From an uncultured Acidimicrobiales bacterium (GTDB taxonomy: Bacteria > Actinomycetota > Acidimicrobiia > Acidimicrobiales > SHLQ01), in contig CALHTF010000005.1 in assembly GCA_938038815.1 (NCBI GenBank), positions 1 to 64,000 of the forward strand: a DNA stretch of 64,000 nucleotides, written 5' to 3'. Numbering within the stretch: position 1 is the stretch's first letter; every line of letters begins with the position of its first letter. The position numbers and the translations under genes are program-made. The notes under the pieces are model-generated. The model was not told the DNA's origin. It saw nothing but the letters and a program-made list of their open reading frames with translations, and ran no database searches. Positions 17,142 to 24,893 of this stretch are shown one piece after another.

Positions 17142-18412
17142 ACGGGCAGGTGCCGTGGGTTGGGTTCGAGCGGATCAGCCTCGGCCTCATCGTTGCCGGC
17201 TTAGCGACCGTCGGTGTCGCGGTATTGGTGCTCGGCCGGGCGATGCGATCGTTGCATCGCCGCCTCGAGCTCACGATCGTCGCCGGATCTATTGGTCACC
17301 TGCTGTTGCAGTCGTTGGCCCTGGCCCGAGACGATGCAACGCTCATCGACTGGGCCGTAGTGGTGAGTATGTCGTCGCTGCTGATTGCGGCGAACCGGGG
17401 CGATTCCGCCCAGCTCGGACAGCCGGTCTCGGAACATCAGACGGTCGTGCAGGCGCGGTTGTGGTCACCGTTGGTCGCTATTGGTGGCGTGTTGGGTGTG
17501 GCACTGGTGTTTCGGCTGGGTGTCCGGCTGGAGGTTGCGGCGGCCTGCGTTGTTGGGTCGCTGGCGTTTGCCGGGTTCGCCGCCCGAGAGATGTTCGGGC
17601 CTCACAAGCCGCCTGTTCTGCCCTTTGGGCGCCGCGACCGGGCGCTCCAGCGATTGGCGAACGACTTGGTTGAGGGCGATATTCGCCTTATTGGCAGGCC
17701 AGTGGTCCGGGCCGCCGACGGCGTGACCGTCGGGATCGAATCCGAGCCAGACTGGTGCGACGCCACCTGGGACGCCTTCCCGATACAAGGGCTGGCGGGC
17801 GAGGCCCGCCTTACCGAACTTCTCGACCAGCAGACCCTGCAGGCGGCACGTACGCATTTGCCCGGACTGCTGAATGCGCTGGGTGGCGACGAACCATGGC
17901 TGAGCGTGCCGGTGACGGGGCGGGTTCCCCATACGTTTGGCAAGCGGACCGACGACAACGACCTCGACGGGTTGGTGCTGCGCCTCCACCGGGCTCCGAC
18001 GCTGAATGAAGCTGACCAGCTCGACCAGTGGCGCGACCTCGGGGTGTGGCTCCAGCTCAACGATGCGAGCGCTCAGGCCTTTGAAGCGAGCGGCGACTGG
18101 CTGAGCCCCGAGATTGTGTCGATGGCGATCGGGGAGCGGTCGGACTTTGGGAAGTCGGCGATGATGCTCGTGCGGGTTGATCAACCTGGCGTTCCGGTTG
18201 CCGACATTCATCGAGGCGGTGCATATTTCACCGTGAACCAAGCACAGTCGCCGTCGCAGTCTCGCGACTGCTGTCGCCCGCTTCGCCGGCTGCCTCCACG
18301 AGCGACGAATCGGTCCGGCCACTTCCGCCCAGCGGCACCGGCGACAGTTAGTTCGACCGGTTGTCGTTTCCTAGAGTGCGGGGATGAGCCGAATCGATCC
18401 CTTGCCGCGTGA
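17138..18412 (+). CDS. Membrane protein with degenerate EAL domain; probable 3' frameshift
   Basis: The frame encodes about six hydrophobic segments followed by a domain laid out like an EAL phosphodiesterase: LVEGDIRLIGRPVVRAADG, FPIQGLAGEARLTELLDQ, GLVLRLHR and LGVWLQLND can each be aligned to EAL blocks. The residues needed to bind metal and c-di-GMP are gone: EAL is replaced by IESEPDW, VNxS by VPVT, LEITE by LRLHR, and DDFGTG by NDASAQ. It may therefore sense or scaffold rather than hydrolyse. The last 55 or so codons look unnatural (many Arg, Pro, Cys) and overlap the next gene by 29 bases. Around 18242 another frame gives a more plausible tail ending at 18351, so a single-base indel is suspected. 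It overlaps the preceding gene by four bases. Confidence 0.6.
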   Translation: MNGQVPWVGFERISLGLIVAGLATVGVAVLVLGRAMRSLHRRLELTIVAGSIGHLLLQSLALARDDATLIDWAVVVSMSSLLIAANRGDSAQLGQPVSEHQTVVQARLWSPLVAIGGVLGVALVFRLGVRLEVAAACVVGSLAFAGFAAREMFGPHKPPVLPFGRRDRALQRLANDLVEGDIRLIGRPVVRAADGVTVGIESEPDWCDATWDAFPIQGLAGEARLTELLDQQTLQAARTHLPGLLNALGGDEPWLSVPVTGRVPHTFGKRTDDNDLDGLVLRLHRAPTLNEADQLDQWRDLGVWLQLNDASAQAFEASGDWLSPEIVSMAIGERSDFGKSAMMLVRVDQPGVPVADIHRGGAYFTVNQAQSPSQSRDCCRPLRRLPPRATNRSGHFRPAAPATVSSTGCRFLECGDEPNRSLAA

Positions 18413-18980
18413 AGACCTCGCCGACTACGAACCGTTCTTTGCGATGGTTGAGGAGTCGATGGGGTTTGTACCGACCTCGATGCAGGTGATGGCCAAGATC
18501 CCGTCGCTGTTCGATGCGTTTAGCGGGTTGGCGGGCAGTATCACCATGATGGGCAAGATCGATCGGGGCCTTGGCCAACTGATCGCCAACGTCGCCAGCC
18601 ACAGCGCAGGGTGTCGGTATTGCCAGGCCCACACCAGTGCCCATGCCGCCCATGCCGGAGTCGATACCGACAAGGTGGCCCAGGTTTGGGAGTTTGAAAC
18701 GAGCGACCTGTTTTCCGAAGCCGAACGGGTCGCGTTACGGGTTGCACGCGACGCCGCCCAGGTTCCCAACGGTGTCACCGACGAATCCTTTGCCGCCTTG
18801 GGCGAGCACTACGACGAAGAACAGATCATCCAGATCGTGGCGACGATCAGTTTGTTTGGTTTCTTGAACCGCTGGAACGACACGATGGCGACCACGCTGG
18901 AGTCCGAGCCGATGAGCTTTGCGGCCGAGCACCTGGGTCCGGCAGGTTGGGAAGCAGGAAAACACTCGCCAGGGCAGTAA
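18384..18980 (+). CDS. Carboxymuconolactone decarboxylase / AhpD-like protein
   Basis: A 198-residue all-helical protein of the CMD/AhpD superfamily. The redox motif CRYCQAH (Cys77, Cys80, His83) is intact. The preceding helix (LGQLIANVASHSAG) is typical of members acting as alkylhydroperoxidases or peroxidase-related proteins. The second, helical half (FSEAERVALRVARDAAQVPNGV, IIQIVATISLFGFLNRWND) also fits the family. A peroxide-reducing role is likely but the electron donor is unknown. It follows the EAL-like gene on the same strand. The 29-base overlap disappears if the frameshift proposed there is correct. Confidence 0.82.
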   Translation: MSRIDPLPREDLADYEPFFAMVEESMGFVPTSMQVMAKIPSLFDAFSGLAGSITMMGKIDRGLGQLIANVASHSAGCRYCQAHTSAHAAHAGVDTDKVAQVWEFETSDLFSEAERVALRVARDAAQVPNGVTDESFAALGEHYDEEQIIQIVATISLFGFLNRWNDTMATTLESEPMSFAAEHLGPAGWEAGKHSPGQ

Positions 18981-19050
18981 TTGCAACGATCTTGGCGGGA
19001 GAACGGGTGGTTTGGGCGAGTGTGTCACACCCCATCTGCATACTGGGTTT

Positions 19051-19416
19051 ATGAGTACGCAGCTCCACCTCGCAGACACCGAACCCCGCCTCTTTGCCTT
19101 GGGTGCCCCAACCCCCAAGCCCACCGCAAAGGCCAAGCCAACAACGCCCTCCGCCGCCACGTCATCTACGCGCCGCAAGGCCCAAACGGCCCCGTCGGCC
19201 CCTCGGACGGCTCTTCAGGATCGCAACCTCGCCGCCGTGCGTGAAGCAAAGGCGGCCAAGGCCGCAGCGGCAACGTCACGTCGCAACCGCACCGCAGCGT
19301 CGTGGCAGCTCGACGAGACCACCCGCCAGACGGGTCGGGCTGGTCTGGCCGCCGCTCGTGAAGCGTTGCTCGCCGCCCGCAAAGCCCAGTTTGAGGTGCT
19401 CGATTCCGCGGCCTAG
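19051..19416 (+). CDS. Hypothetical Ala/Arg/Lys-rich protein
   Basis: A 121-residue protein not matched to any family. The first 50 residues are Pro/Thr/Lys-rich and probably disordered (PKPTAKAKPTTPSAATSS). The rest is rich in Ala and Arg and looks helical (AAVREAKAAKAAAATSRRNR, LAAAREALLAARKAQFEVL). The basic composition would allow nucleic-acid binding, but that is only a compositional hint. ATG 19051 was chosen because the upstream in-frame extension reaches into the AhpD-like gene. No Shine-Dalgarno is evident before this ATG. The gene stands alone, 71 bases after the AhpD-like gene. Confidence 0.5.
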   Translation: MSTQLHLADTEPRLFALGAPTPKPTAKAKPTTPSAATSSTRRKAQTAPSAPRTALQDRNLAAVREAKAAKAAAATSRRNRTAASWQLDETTRQTGRAGLAAAREALLAARKAQFEVLDSAA

Positions 19417-19491
19417 CCCGATGGTCTAGAGTGAGGCCGCCCTCACCCCCTGGTCACTTCCCCCGATCACGGTTTGGTTTTCGAGGTCACT

Positions 19492-20034
19492 ATGAGGTTG
19501 TCCCAACTCGGTCGGGTGCTGGCGCTTGCCTGTATGGCGTTTGCGACGAGCTGTGCTGCACCAGACTTCGTCGCGCCGGTCGGGCCCGACGATGTGGCGG
19601 TGGCCAATGGGGTCGTGTTGGAAATCGCCGATGGCGACACGCTACGAATCGACTTGGCCTCGGGTCCCGAACTGGTGCGCCTATTGGGCATCGACACTCC
19701 CGAAACCGTCGACCCGAATCGCCCCGCCCAGTGTTACGGCGCGCAAGCATCGGCCTACCTCCACGCCGCACTTCCACCAGGAACCGCGGTGCGAGTTGTT
19801 CGCGACCAGCAGTCCCGCGACCGGTTTGGTCGCCTGTTGGCCTATGTGCAGCGGGCGAGCGACGGGGCGTTCATCAACCTCGAGATCCTGGCCGGTGGCT
19901 TTGGCGAGACCTTGTCGATCGCTCCGAATACCACCTACCGGGAAGTGTTTCGCTCGGCCCGCGACGCCGCGGCAGCCGACGGTCGTGGCCTGTGGGGCAG
20001 CTGTGATGGTCCCGACCAACCGTTGGCCGGGTAA
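19492..20034 (+). CDS. Staphylococcal-nuclease-like (thermonuclease) lipoprotein
   Basis: A 180-residue exported SNase-fold protein. The N-terminus is a signal sequence ending AFATSC, with Cys21 as possible lipidation site. The catalytic set of micrococcal nuclease is present: Asp48 in IADGDTLRI; Arg63, Asp68 and Glu71 in VRLLGIDTPE; and Arg114 in RDRFGRLLAYV. The closing AAAADGRGLWGSC is also typical. Such enzymes are Ca2+-dependent and cleave DNA and RNA outside the cytoplasm. ATG 19492 was chosen over a TTG six codons upstream, because GAGG lies five bases before it and the signal sequence then starts normally. No operon partner is evident. Confidence 0.85.
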   Translation: MRLSQLGRVLALACMAFATSCAAPDFVAPVGPDDVAVANGVVLEIADGDTLRIDLASGPELVRLLGIDTPETVDPNRPAQCYGAQASAYLHAALPPGTAVRVVRDQQSRDRFGRLLAYVQRASDGAFINLEILAGGFGETLSIAPNTTYREVFRSARDAAAADGRGLWGSCDGPDQPLAG

Positions 20035-20069
20035 TTCCAGGTCGCTGCTCCACGCCTAAACTTTGCCCG

Positions 20070-20885
20070 ATGCACTCCGGTGATTTCTTAGGATTGGTTC
20101 CAGGCGAGGGCGACCTTTCGTGGACGTTGCCCGTGGTCGATGAGATTTGTTCGGGCATGGGTTCGTTGTTTGGCGGTGCGGCGCTGGGCGGTGCTATCTC
20201 GGCGCTCGAGCAAGCCGCTGATCGACCCGTTGCGTGGGCGACCGGGCAATTCATCTCTTTTTCAAAACCGCCGGAGGTGCTTACCGTCGATGTCACCATT
20301 CGAGCCGCCGGCCGTCGCACCACCCAGGCGTTTTGTCTCGCCCATGTCGATGGTCGCCCGGTGATCGAGGTGATGGCGGCGCTCGGAAATCGCCCGAGCG
20401 AAGTACACGAAGTCTGGGCCGAGCGAATCGATGTTCCGCCGCCGCTCGAGTGCCCGATTACCGTCTACCAGTCAGACAAGCCCACCATCTCGCACAGCTT
20501 CGAGCGCCGACTCGCTCGGGGGAAGCTCGATCGTTCGGCCGATGCCCCGATGACCGACGGTAGGTCGGCGTTGTGGTTCAAACTTCCGGCCGAACTCGAT
20601 GTCGACGCCGGCCTGCTGGCGATCCTCGGCGATTTCGTCCCGTTCGGGACCCACATGGTGGTCGACGATGGGGTTATCGCTGGTTTGACCAGCCTCGACA
20701 ACACGATTCGGGTCGTGAACCTGGTGCCGACCAGCTGGGTGTTGCTCGATGTGCAGATTTACTCGATTGCCAACGGGTTCAGTCAGGGGATCGTGCACCT
20801 GTGGGCCGAAGACGGCACCTTGTTGGCAACCGCCAGCCAGACATGCCAGGTCCGCAATCCAAAACCGGCCAAAACACTGGGGTAA
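20070..20885 (+). CDS. Acyl-CoA thioesterase family protein (double hotdog)
   Basis: A 271-residue protein with the length and duplicated layout of TesB-like double-hotdog thioesterases. The first hotdog contains LFGGAALGGAISALEQAAD, in which the long hotdog helix follows a glycine-rich turn, and ATGQFISFSKPPE. The second starts around SALWFKLPAELDVDAGLLAIL and closes with SWVLLDVQIYSIANGFSQGIVHLWAEDGTLLATASQTCQVR, the Asp-Gly-x-L-hydrophobic-A-x-x-x-Q ending typical of the family. Such enzymes hydrolyse acyl-CoA esters in the cytoplasm. The chain length is not predictable. It lies 35 bases after the nuclease gene and 40 bases before the zincin gene. Confidence 0.72.
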   Translation: MHSGDFLGLVPGEGDLSWTLPVVDEICSGMGSLFGGAALGGAISALEQAADRPVAWATGQFISFSKPPEVLTVDVTIRAAGRRTTQAFCLAHVDGRPVIEVMAALGNRPSEVHEVWAERIDVPPPLECPITVYQSDKPTISHSFERRLARGKLDRSADAPMTDGRSALWFKLPAELDVDAGLLAILGDFVPFGTHMVVDDGVIAGLTSLDNTIRVVNLVPTSWVLLDVQIYSIANGFSQGIVHLWAEDGTLLATASQTCQVRNPKPAKTLG

Positions 20886-20925
20886 CTACTCCAGATTTTG
20901 GCCCAATTGGTCGAAAACATCATCG

Positions 20926-22137
20926 ATGTCTTCTCCATCGGCCACCGCCGATCTCATTCCGGCTCACCGGTTCGGGCCCCTGCTCGCCGAGGCACGGCTG
21001 CGCAAGGGGGTCGACCTGGCGGCTATCGCCGAGCAATCTTCGGGACAATTCACCGTTGGTGAGTTGGCCGAGATTGAGGTAGGTCGCAACGCACTGCGAG
21101 AAGACCTACTCCCGGTCGTGAGCGCCCTCTACGGCGTCGATTGTGGTCGGATCGTGCCGCACCGGGCGAAACTGTTTCTCGACGTCACCGCCAGGCACCT
21201 TCGGGTTGGCACCGAGGTTGTCCAGCTCAAAAAGACCGACGAGCAACACATCCTCGATCGGTACTTATCGCTGGTCTACATGTTGCGCAACATTACGCCG
21301 GGCACCGAGATTCCGCTCCGGGGTGCCGACCTAGCAATCCTCGAAGCGTCGTTGCATGAACGGGCCGAGCTCATCGAGGAGCGACTTCTCGCAGCGATGG
21401 CCGCCAACGATCCGGTGCTGGCCACCATGTTGGCCCGGTTCAAGAACAAGCTGTGGGTCCCCGGCGCTGGCCTGTTGGTGGGCGCAGTCGGTCTTGGCGC
21501 CTTGGTGTTTGCTTCCCAAGCCGAAGCCGAAGAGGATTCCCAAGCGGTAGGCGGCGGCGACGTCGCGCCGAACGAGCTGGTCGTCGATGCTCTGGTCCAA
21601 CAACCGGCACCGGTGGTGAACATCGGCCTCACCGAGCAGAACGTCGTCGAGCACGATGGGGTTGAGGCGGCGGCACCTGAGGTCGCGGCGGTCGACGTAA
21701 AAGCCGAGGCGTTGGCCCTTGTCGGCCTTGATCTTGAGGCGACCTTTCCTGGGTGGTCGGTCGAGTTTCGCAACGGGGTCGACGGCTTCCACGGCATGAC
21801 CTTCGCCCTCGACAAGCGCATCGAAATCTACGTGCAGCCGGGCGACACGGCCGACGAACTCGCAGGCGTGATCGCCCACGAGTTAGGGCATGCGTTTGAT
21901 CTGACCTATCTCGACGACACCCAACGGATCGACTGGATGAACCAGCGAGGCATCACCACCCAGTGGTGGGTCGGCAACGGGGTCAACGACTTCGCCGCCG
22001 GCCAAGGCGATTTCGCCGAGACGTTCGCCGCGCACCTCACCGGCGATCATGTGCACCACGACTCGGCAGGCGAATTGAGCGCCGCCGACGCAGCATTGCT
22101 CGATCAGATGCTCGGATCGTTCTTACACGCCTCGTAA
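20926..22137 (+). CDS. HTH - transmembrane - zinc metallopeptidase-like protein
   Basis: A 403-residue protein of unusual composition. Residues about 10-70 resemble an XRE-type helix-turn-helix (FGPLLAEARLRKGVDLAAIA, ELAEIEVGRNAL). A helical region follows. One membrane segment is at about 176-198 (LWVPGAGLLVGAVGLGALVF), then an acidic linker. The C-terminal domain has a zincin motif, HELGH (His318, Glu319, His322) in GVIAHELGHAFD, and FAETFAAHLTG about 45 residues later, whose Glu365 could be the third ligand as in gluzincins. The predicted topology puts the HTH in the cytoplasm and the peptidase outside. It could couple extracellular proteolysis or sensing to gene control; that is inference. 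ATG 20926 follows the thioesterase by 40 bases. Its end overlaps the convergent mug-like gene by 34 bases. Confidence 0.7.
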   Translation: MSSPSATADLIPAHRFGPLLAEARLRKGVDLAAIAEQSSGQFTVGELAEIEVGRNALREDLLPVVSALYGVDCGRIVPHRAKLFLDVTARHLRVGTEVVQLKKTDEQHILDRYLSLVYMLRNITPGTEIPLRGADLAILEASLHERAELIEERLLAAMAANDPVLATMLARFKNKLWVPGAGLLVGAVGLGALVFASQAEAEEDSQAVGGGDVAPNELVVDALVQQPAPVVNIGLTEQNVVEHDGVEAAAPEVAAVDVKAEALALVGLDLEATFPGWSVEFRNGVDGFHGMTFALDKRIEIYVQPGDTADELAGVIAHELGHAFDLTYLDDTQRIDWMNQRGITTQWWVGNGVNDFAAGQGDFAETFAAHLTGDHVHHDSAGELSAADAALLDQMLGSFLHAS

Positions 22138-22619
22138 ACAACTCGTAGGTGGCTGGTGAGGTCGTCGAGCGAGGCATGGGCATTAAGCCCGCTGGTCGAG
22201 GCCATGAGATAGGCCCGTGCCGGACCCACTGGCCGGGCCTGCCAGCCCGCCGTCGCCGTCTTGTCGACGGCGAGCCGCCAACCGGTGAGCCCAACGAAAC
22301 AGACGACCATCGGTCGGTACCGTTCGGCCAGTGCGTCGAGCCGAGGGAGGCCATCGCGGTACTCGTGGGGTTCGAGTTCGCTCGCTTTGCGGGTGGGCCG
22401 CTTCACCAGGTCGGTGAAGCCAACGCCGTGATGTTTGAGGGCGTGCGCGGGGTCGCGGTCGACCGACACGAGTCCGGCGGCCAGGGCGGCAGGCCAGAAC
22501 CGGTTGCCGGGTCGACCGAAACTGATTCCCGACTCGGCCGAGTACACGCTTGGGTTGAGGCCACAGATCAGCACTCGCATGTTCGGGCCAACCGAATCGG
22601 CGAGCCATGGTTCGCTCAT
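22104..22619 (-). CDS. mug: G:T/U mismatch-specific DNA glycosylase (Mug/TDG family)
   Basis: A 171-residue uracil-DNA-glycosylase-superfamily protein. The active-site motif CGLNPSVYSAE (GLNPS at 20-24) corresponds to GINPG of Mug, with Asn as catalytic residue. FGRPGNRFWPAALAAGL is the conserved stretch after it. The late motif STSGLNAH corresponds to the MPSxSxxN region. Such enzymes remove uracil or thymine opposite guanine. NucS, exonuclease III and DnaE2 are encoded elsewhere in the window. The last 34 bases overlap the convergent zincin gene. An SDR gene ends the same transcription direction seven bases upstream boundary-to-boundary (start of this gene at 22619, SDR stop at 22627), so this gene may be the second of a two-gene transcript. 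Confidence 0.86.
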   Translation of the reverse strand: MSEPWLADSVGPNMRVLICGLNPSVYSAESGISFGRPGNRFWPAALAAGLVSVDRDPAHALKHHGVGFTDLVKRPTRKASELEPHEYRDGLPRLDALAERYRPMVVCFVGLTGWRLAVDKTATAGWQARPVGPARAYLMASTSGLNAHASLDDLTSHLRVVYEACKNDPSI

Positions 22620-22626
22620 GGTTGGC

Positions 22627-23394
22627 TCAGCCGAAGAACTTGGCCTGAAGCGCCCGCATGCCTTCCAGCCACTTCTCGTGGGCGTTGCCCTTGGTCGCCA
22701 TGAAGTGCGCCACTTCGGGGTGCGGCAGGATCAACAGTTCCTCGGAGTCGAGGCCGGCGATCACCGCATCGGCCACGACCTCGGGTTCGACCATGCCGTG
22801 GGCCACCACGTTGGCGACGGCTGGGTCGTCGGAGTCGGTCATCGGCGTTCGAACCGCCATTGGGGCAAGGCACGACACCTTGATGCCGTCGGCCTCATGG
22901 GTGATCGACAGCCACTCGGCTAACGCAACCGCTCCGGCCTTGGTTACCGAGTAGGCAGCGTCGCCCAAGTTGGTGAGCAGCCCGGCTGCCGACGCGGTGT
23001 TGAGCAAGTAGCCGCCACCACGTTCGGTCATACGAGGGATCAGGATTCGGGCGGCGTACACGTGCGCCATCACGTTGACGCCCCAGATGGCGGCCCAGGC
23101 ATCGTCGGGCGCGTCGACCCCGGCTCCGGTCCCGATGCCAGCGTTCGAACAAAACAGATCGATCGGGCCGGCATCGGCCTCGACCTGGTCGATGAACGCC
23201 TCGAGTGCTGTCGGATCGCTCACGTCGACCACGGCGCTAAGGCCGCCCAACTCTTCGCCGACCGCAGCCACGTCGGGATTCATGTCGCACACCGCCACGT
23301 GCGCAGCACCTTCGGCCACAAACCGTTTCGCTAGGGCATACCCGATGCCCGATGCGCCGCCGGTTACCACCACGATCTTGCCTTCGAGTTTCAT
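22627..23394 (-). CDS. Short-chain dehydrogenase/reductase (classical SDR)
   Basis: A 255-residue classical SDR. It has the cofactor motif TGGASGIG (11-18), Asp37 at the end of the second strand (AVCDMN, suggesting NAD(H)), the SNAG motif (83-86) and Asn107. The catalytic residues Ser135, Tyr148 and Lys152 lie in NTASAAG and YSVTK. All catalytic residues are intact. Substrate unknown; the family covers 3-hydroxyacyl, sugar and steroid alcohols. ATG 23394 was chosen over an upstream GTG/ATG extension because MKLEGKIVVVTGGASG is the standard SDR opening. It precedes mug by seven bases on the same strand. Confidence 0.87.
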   Translation of the reverse strand: MKLEGKIVVVTGGASGIGYALAKRFVAEGAAHVAVCDMNPDVAAVGEELGGLSAVVDVSDPTALEAFIDQVEADAGPIDLFCSNAGIGTGAGVDAPDDAWAAIWGVNVMAHVYAARILIPRMTERGGGYLLNTASAAGLLTNLGDAAYSVTKAGAVALAEWLSITHEADGIKVSCLAPMAVRTPMTDSDDPAVANVVAHGMVEPEVVADAVIAGLDSEELLILPHPEVAHFMATKGNAHEKWLEGMRALQAKFFG

Positions 23395-23607
23395 GGCTGC
23401 ATTATGGCGAACCGAGCACCGGAACAACGAATGAGGGCTTTGACCCTTCACCCCTCGACGGCGGGACCGTCGCTACTAGGTCATTTGACCATTTTCGCCA
23501 CCCTGCTCGGGGTAGGGGTGGCCCAACATGTACTGTGGTGCGTAGCAGGAACACAGGTTTCTGAACCGGACGAATTGACCCGTCGTCCATCAACAGCGAG
23601 GTGAGCA

Positions 23608-23811
23608 ATGACTGGAACCATCGATTTCGAAACCGTTGCTGAGGCACTCGCGCTCATCGACCAAGGCCTGGGCGATATGCAGCACCGCAACATGGTGACC
23701 ACCGACGAAGTGGCCGATCTGCTGCTCGACGTTCGCATGATCTTGTCGGCCCCATCGGTCGCCTCGGTGATCGAGGACGGAAGCCCCGACCTCGAGCCAG
23801 CGATCAGCTAA
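23608..23811 (+). CDS. Small acidic hypothetical protein
   Basis: A 67-residue acidic protein (MTGTIDFETVAEALALIDQGL and VADLLLDVRMILSAP). It is predicted to be largely helical, with no cysteines and no known motif. GAGGTG ends five bases before the ATG, a good ribosome-binding site, which is the main support together with codon use. The 213-base stretch upstream (23395-23607) shows no other convincing gene. A 66-codon frame from 23404 exists but lacks support. It is convergent with the PAP2 gene, 11 bases away. Function unknown. Confidence 0.6.
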   Translation: MTGTIDFETVAEALALIDQGLGDMQHRNMVTTDEVADLLLDVRMILSAPSVASVIEDGSPDLEPAIS

Positions 23812-23822
23812 TCGATCGCTAA

Positions 23823-24347
23823 CTAGCGAGACGATAACGGCCAATACTTTTTGGCTAGCTTTCCGAGCGCCACGCCGGTAACCACGCCGCCCGCAACATC
23901 GGTTGCGTGGTGGATCTTCACGTGGATGCGGCTGTAGGCCACCACCGCTGCGGTGGCATAAAACACCGGCCGCAACTTCGGTACCTCATCGCTCAGCATG
24001 GCAGCGGCCATAAATGCCGAGCTGGCGTGCCCACTGGGAAAGCTGCTGGTTTTTGGCTGGCGAAGATGTAGCGGTCGGTCGCCCTCGAACTCGGGCCGTT
24101 CGCGTTTGAACAACGACTTCACGAACCCGTTCACAAAGGCCGATTCGGCGCCCATGGCCGCGCTGAGCCGGACCGCAAGTAGTGGATCACGACGGCCAAC
24201 CGCGGTGGCGACACCGAGGACATGCCAGATCTTGCTCCAGTCGCCCCACTCGGAGGCGGCGTAGAACACCTGGTCGGCCACCGAGTTGCCACGGAGCTTT
24301 TCTGCCCATGCCTCGACGGCATTGTCGGCGTCGTCGATAGCGGACAC
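23823..24347 (-). CDS. PAP2-family membrane phosphatase
   Basis: A 174-residue type-2 phosphatidic acid phosphatase. The three family motifs are complete: KSLFKRERP (K-x6-R-P), SSFPSGHASS (PSGH with catalytic-site His), and SRIHVKIHHATDV (S-R-x5-H-x3-D) near the C-terminus. Several hydrophobic segments indicate a membrane enzyme acting at the membrane face. Substrates of the family include phosphatidate, undecaprenyl diphosphate and other lipid phosphates. Lying last in a row with a WS/DGAT gene and an FAD reductase gene, it could supply diacylglycerol for triacylglycerol synthesis. GTG 24347 is the start. It follows the unknown gene at 24377 by 29 bases. Confidence 0.85.
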   Translation of the reverse strand: MSAIDDADNAVEAWAEKLRGNSVADQVFYAASEWGDWSKIWHVLGVATAVGRRDPLLAVRLSAAMGAESAFVNGFVKSLFKRERPEFEGDRPLHLRQPKTSSFPSGHASSAFMAAAMLSDEVPKLRPVFYATAAVVAYSRIHVKIHHATDVAGGVVTGVALGKLAKKYWPLSSR

Positions 24348-24376
24348 CCAACGAGTCTAGATGGGTGGGTCGGTGC

Positions 24377-24829
24377 TTATGCAGCGTGGCCGGCGACGTT
24401 GTTCTCGTCGCGCATCAGTGCGTGGATGGGGCGCCATCCAGGTCCAACTTCGCCAGCTTCGATCATGTTGGCGATGCGGTTGACGCCGAAGTCGTCGAGT
24501 CGCTGACCGGTGGTCATCAGGTCGTCGAGCAGGTAGAGAAACACCACCAGGCTCTCGATCGGCTGGAGCGACTTCTCACGGCTTACGACCACCGATTCGA
24601 TCAACGGGGTTGGCATCATCACGTCGCCGAGGCTGACGCGAGTTGCCCGAGCGAGTTCGGATGCACCGTCAGATGCTCCGACAACGCCACCAACATCGCC
24701 AACCAGCACAAACAACCCTGCCTGAGACACTACGAGTCGTGCGTCGTCGCGGGAGGCGACGAACAGATTCGAGATGGTGGCAAGGCGTTCATCGATCGCC
24801 GCTGCGGTTACGGGTTCGGACATAACCAT
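24377..24829 (-). CDS. Hypothetical protein in lipid cluster
   Basis: A 150-residue protein not recognised. It starts MVMSEPVTAAAIDERLATIS; a second ATG lies two codons later. The middle is hydrophobic and glycine-rich (VSQAGLFVLVGDVGGVVGA), and the rest is helical with a charged C-terminus ending in His-Ala-Ala. It may associate with the membrane through the middle segment, but no clear transmembrane helix is evident. It sits between the FAD reductase gene (64 bases upstream) and the PAP2 gene (29 bases downstream), all on the same strand. A role in lipid metabolism is a guess from context. Confidence 0.55.
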   Translation of the reverse strand: MVMSEPVTAAAIDERLATISNLFVASRDDARLVVSQAGLFVLVGDVGGVVGASDGASELARATRVSLGDVMMPTPLIESVVVSREKSLQPIESLVVFLYLLDDLMTTGQRLDDFGVNRIANMIEAGEVGPGWRPIHALMRDENNVAGHAA

Positions 24830-24893
24830 GATGATCGACTGAAGAACGGTGCGGCTTGAGTACTTTCCCCAAGACCGTCGAGGTTGCCCAAAT

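Noticed and set aside
23404-23604. A 66-codon frame upstream of the small acidic protein
   Set aside because: No ribosome-binding site, no motif, and it fills the promoter region of the gene at 23608, which has a much better start.
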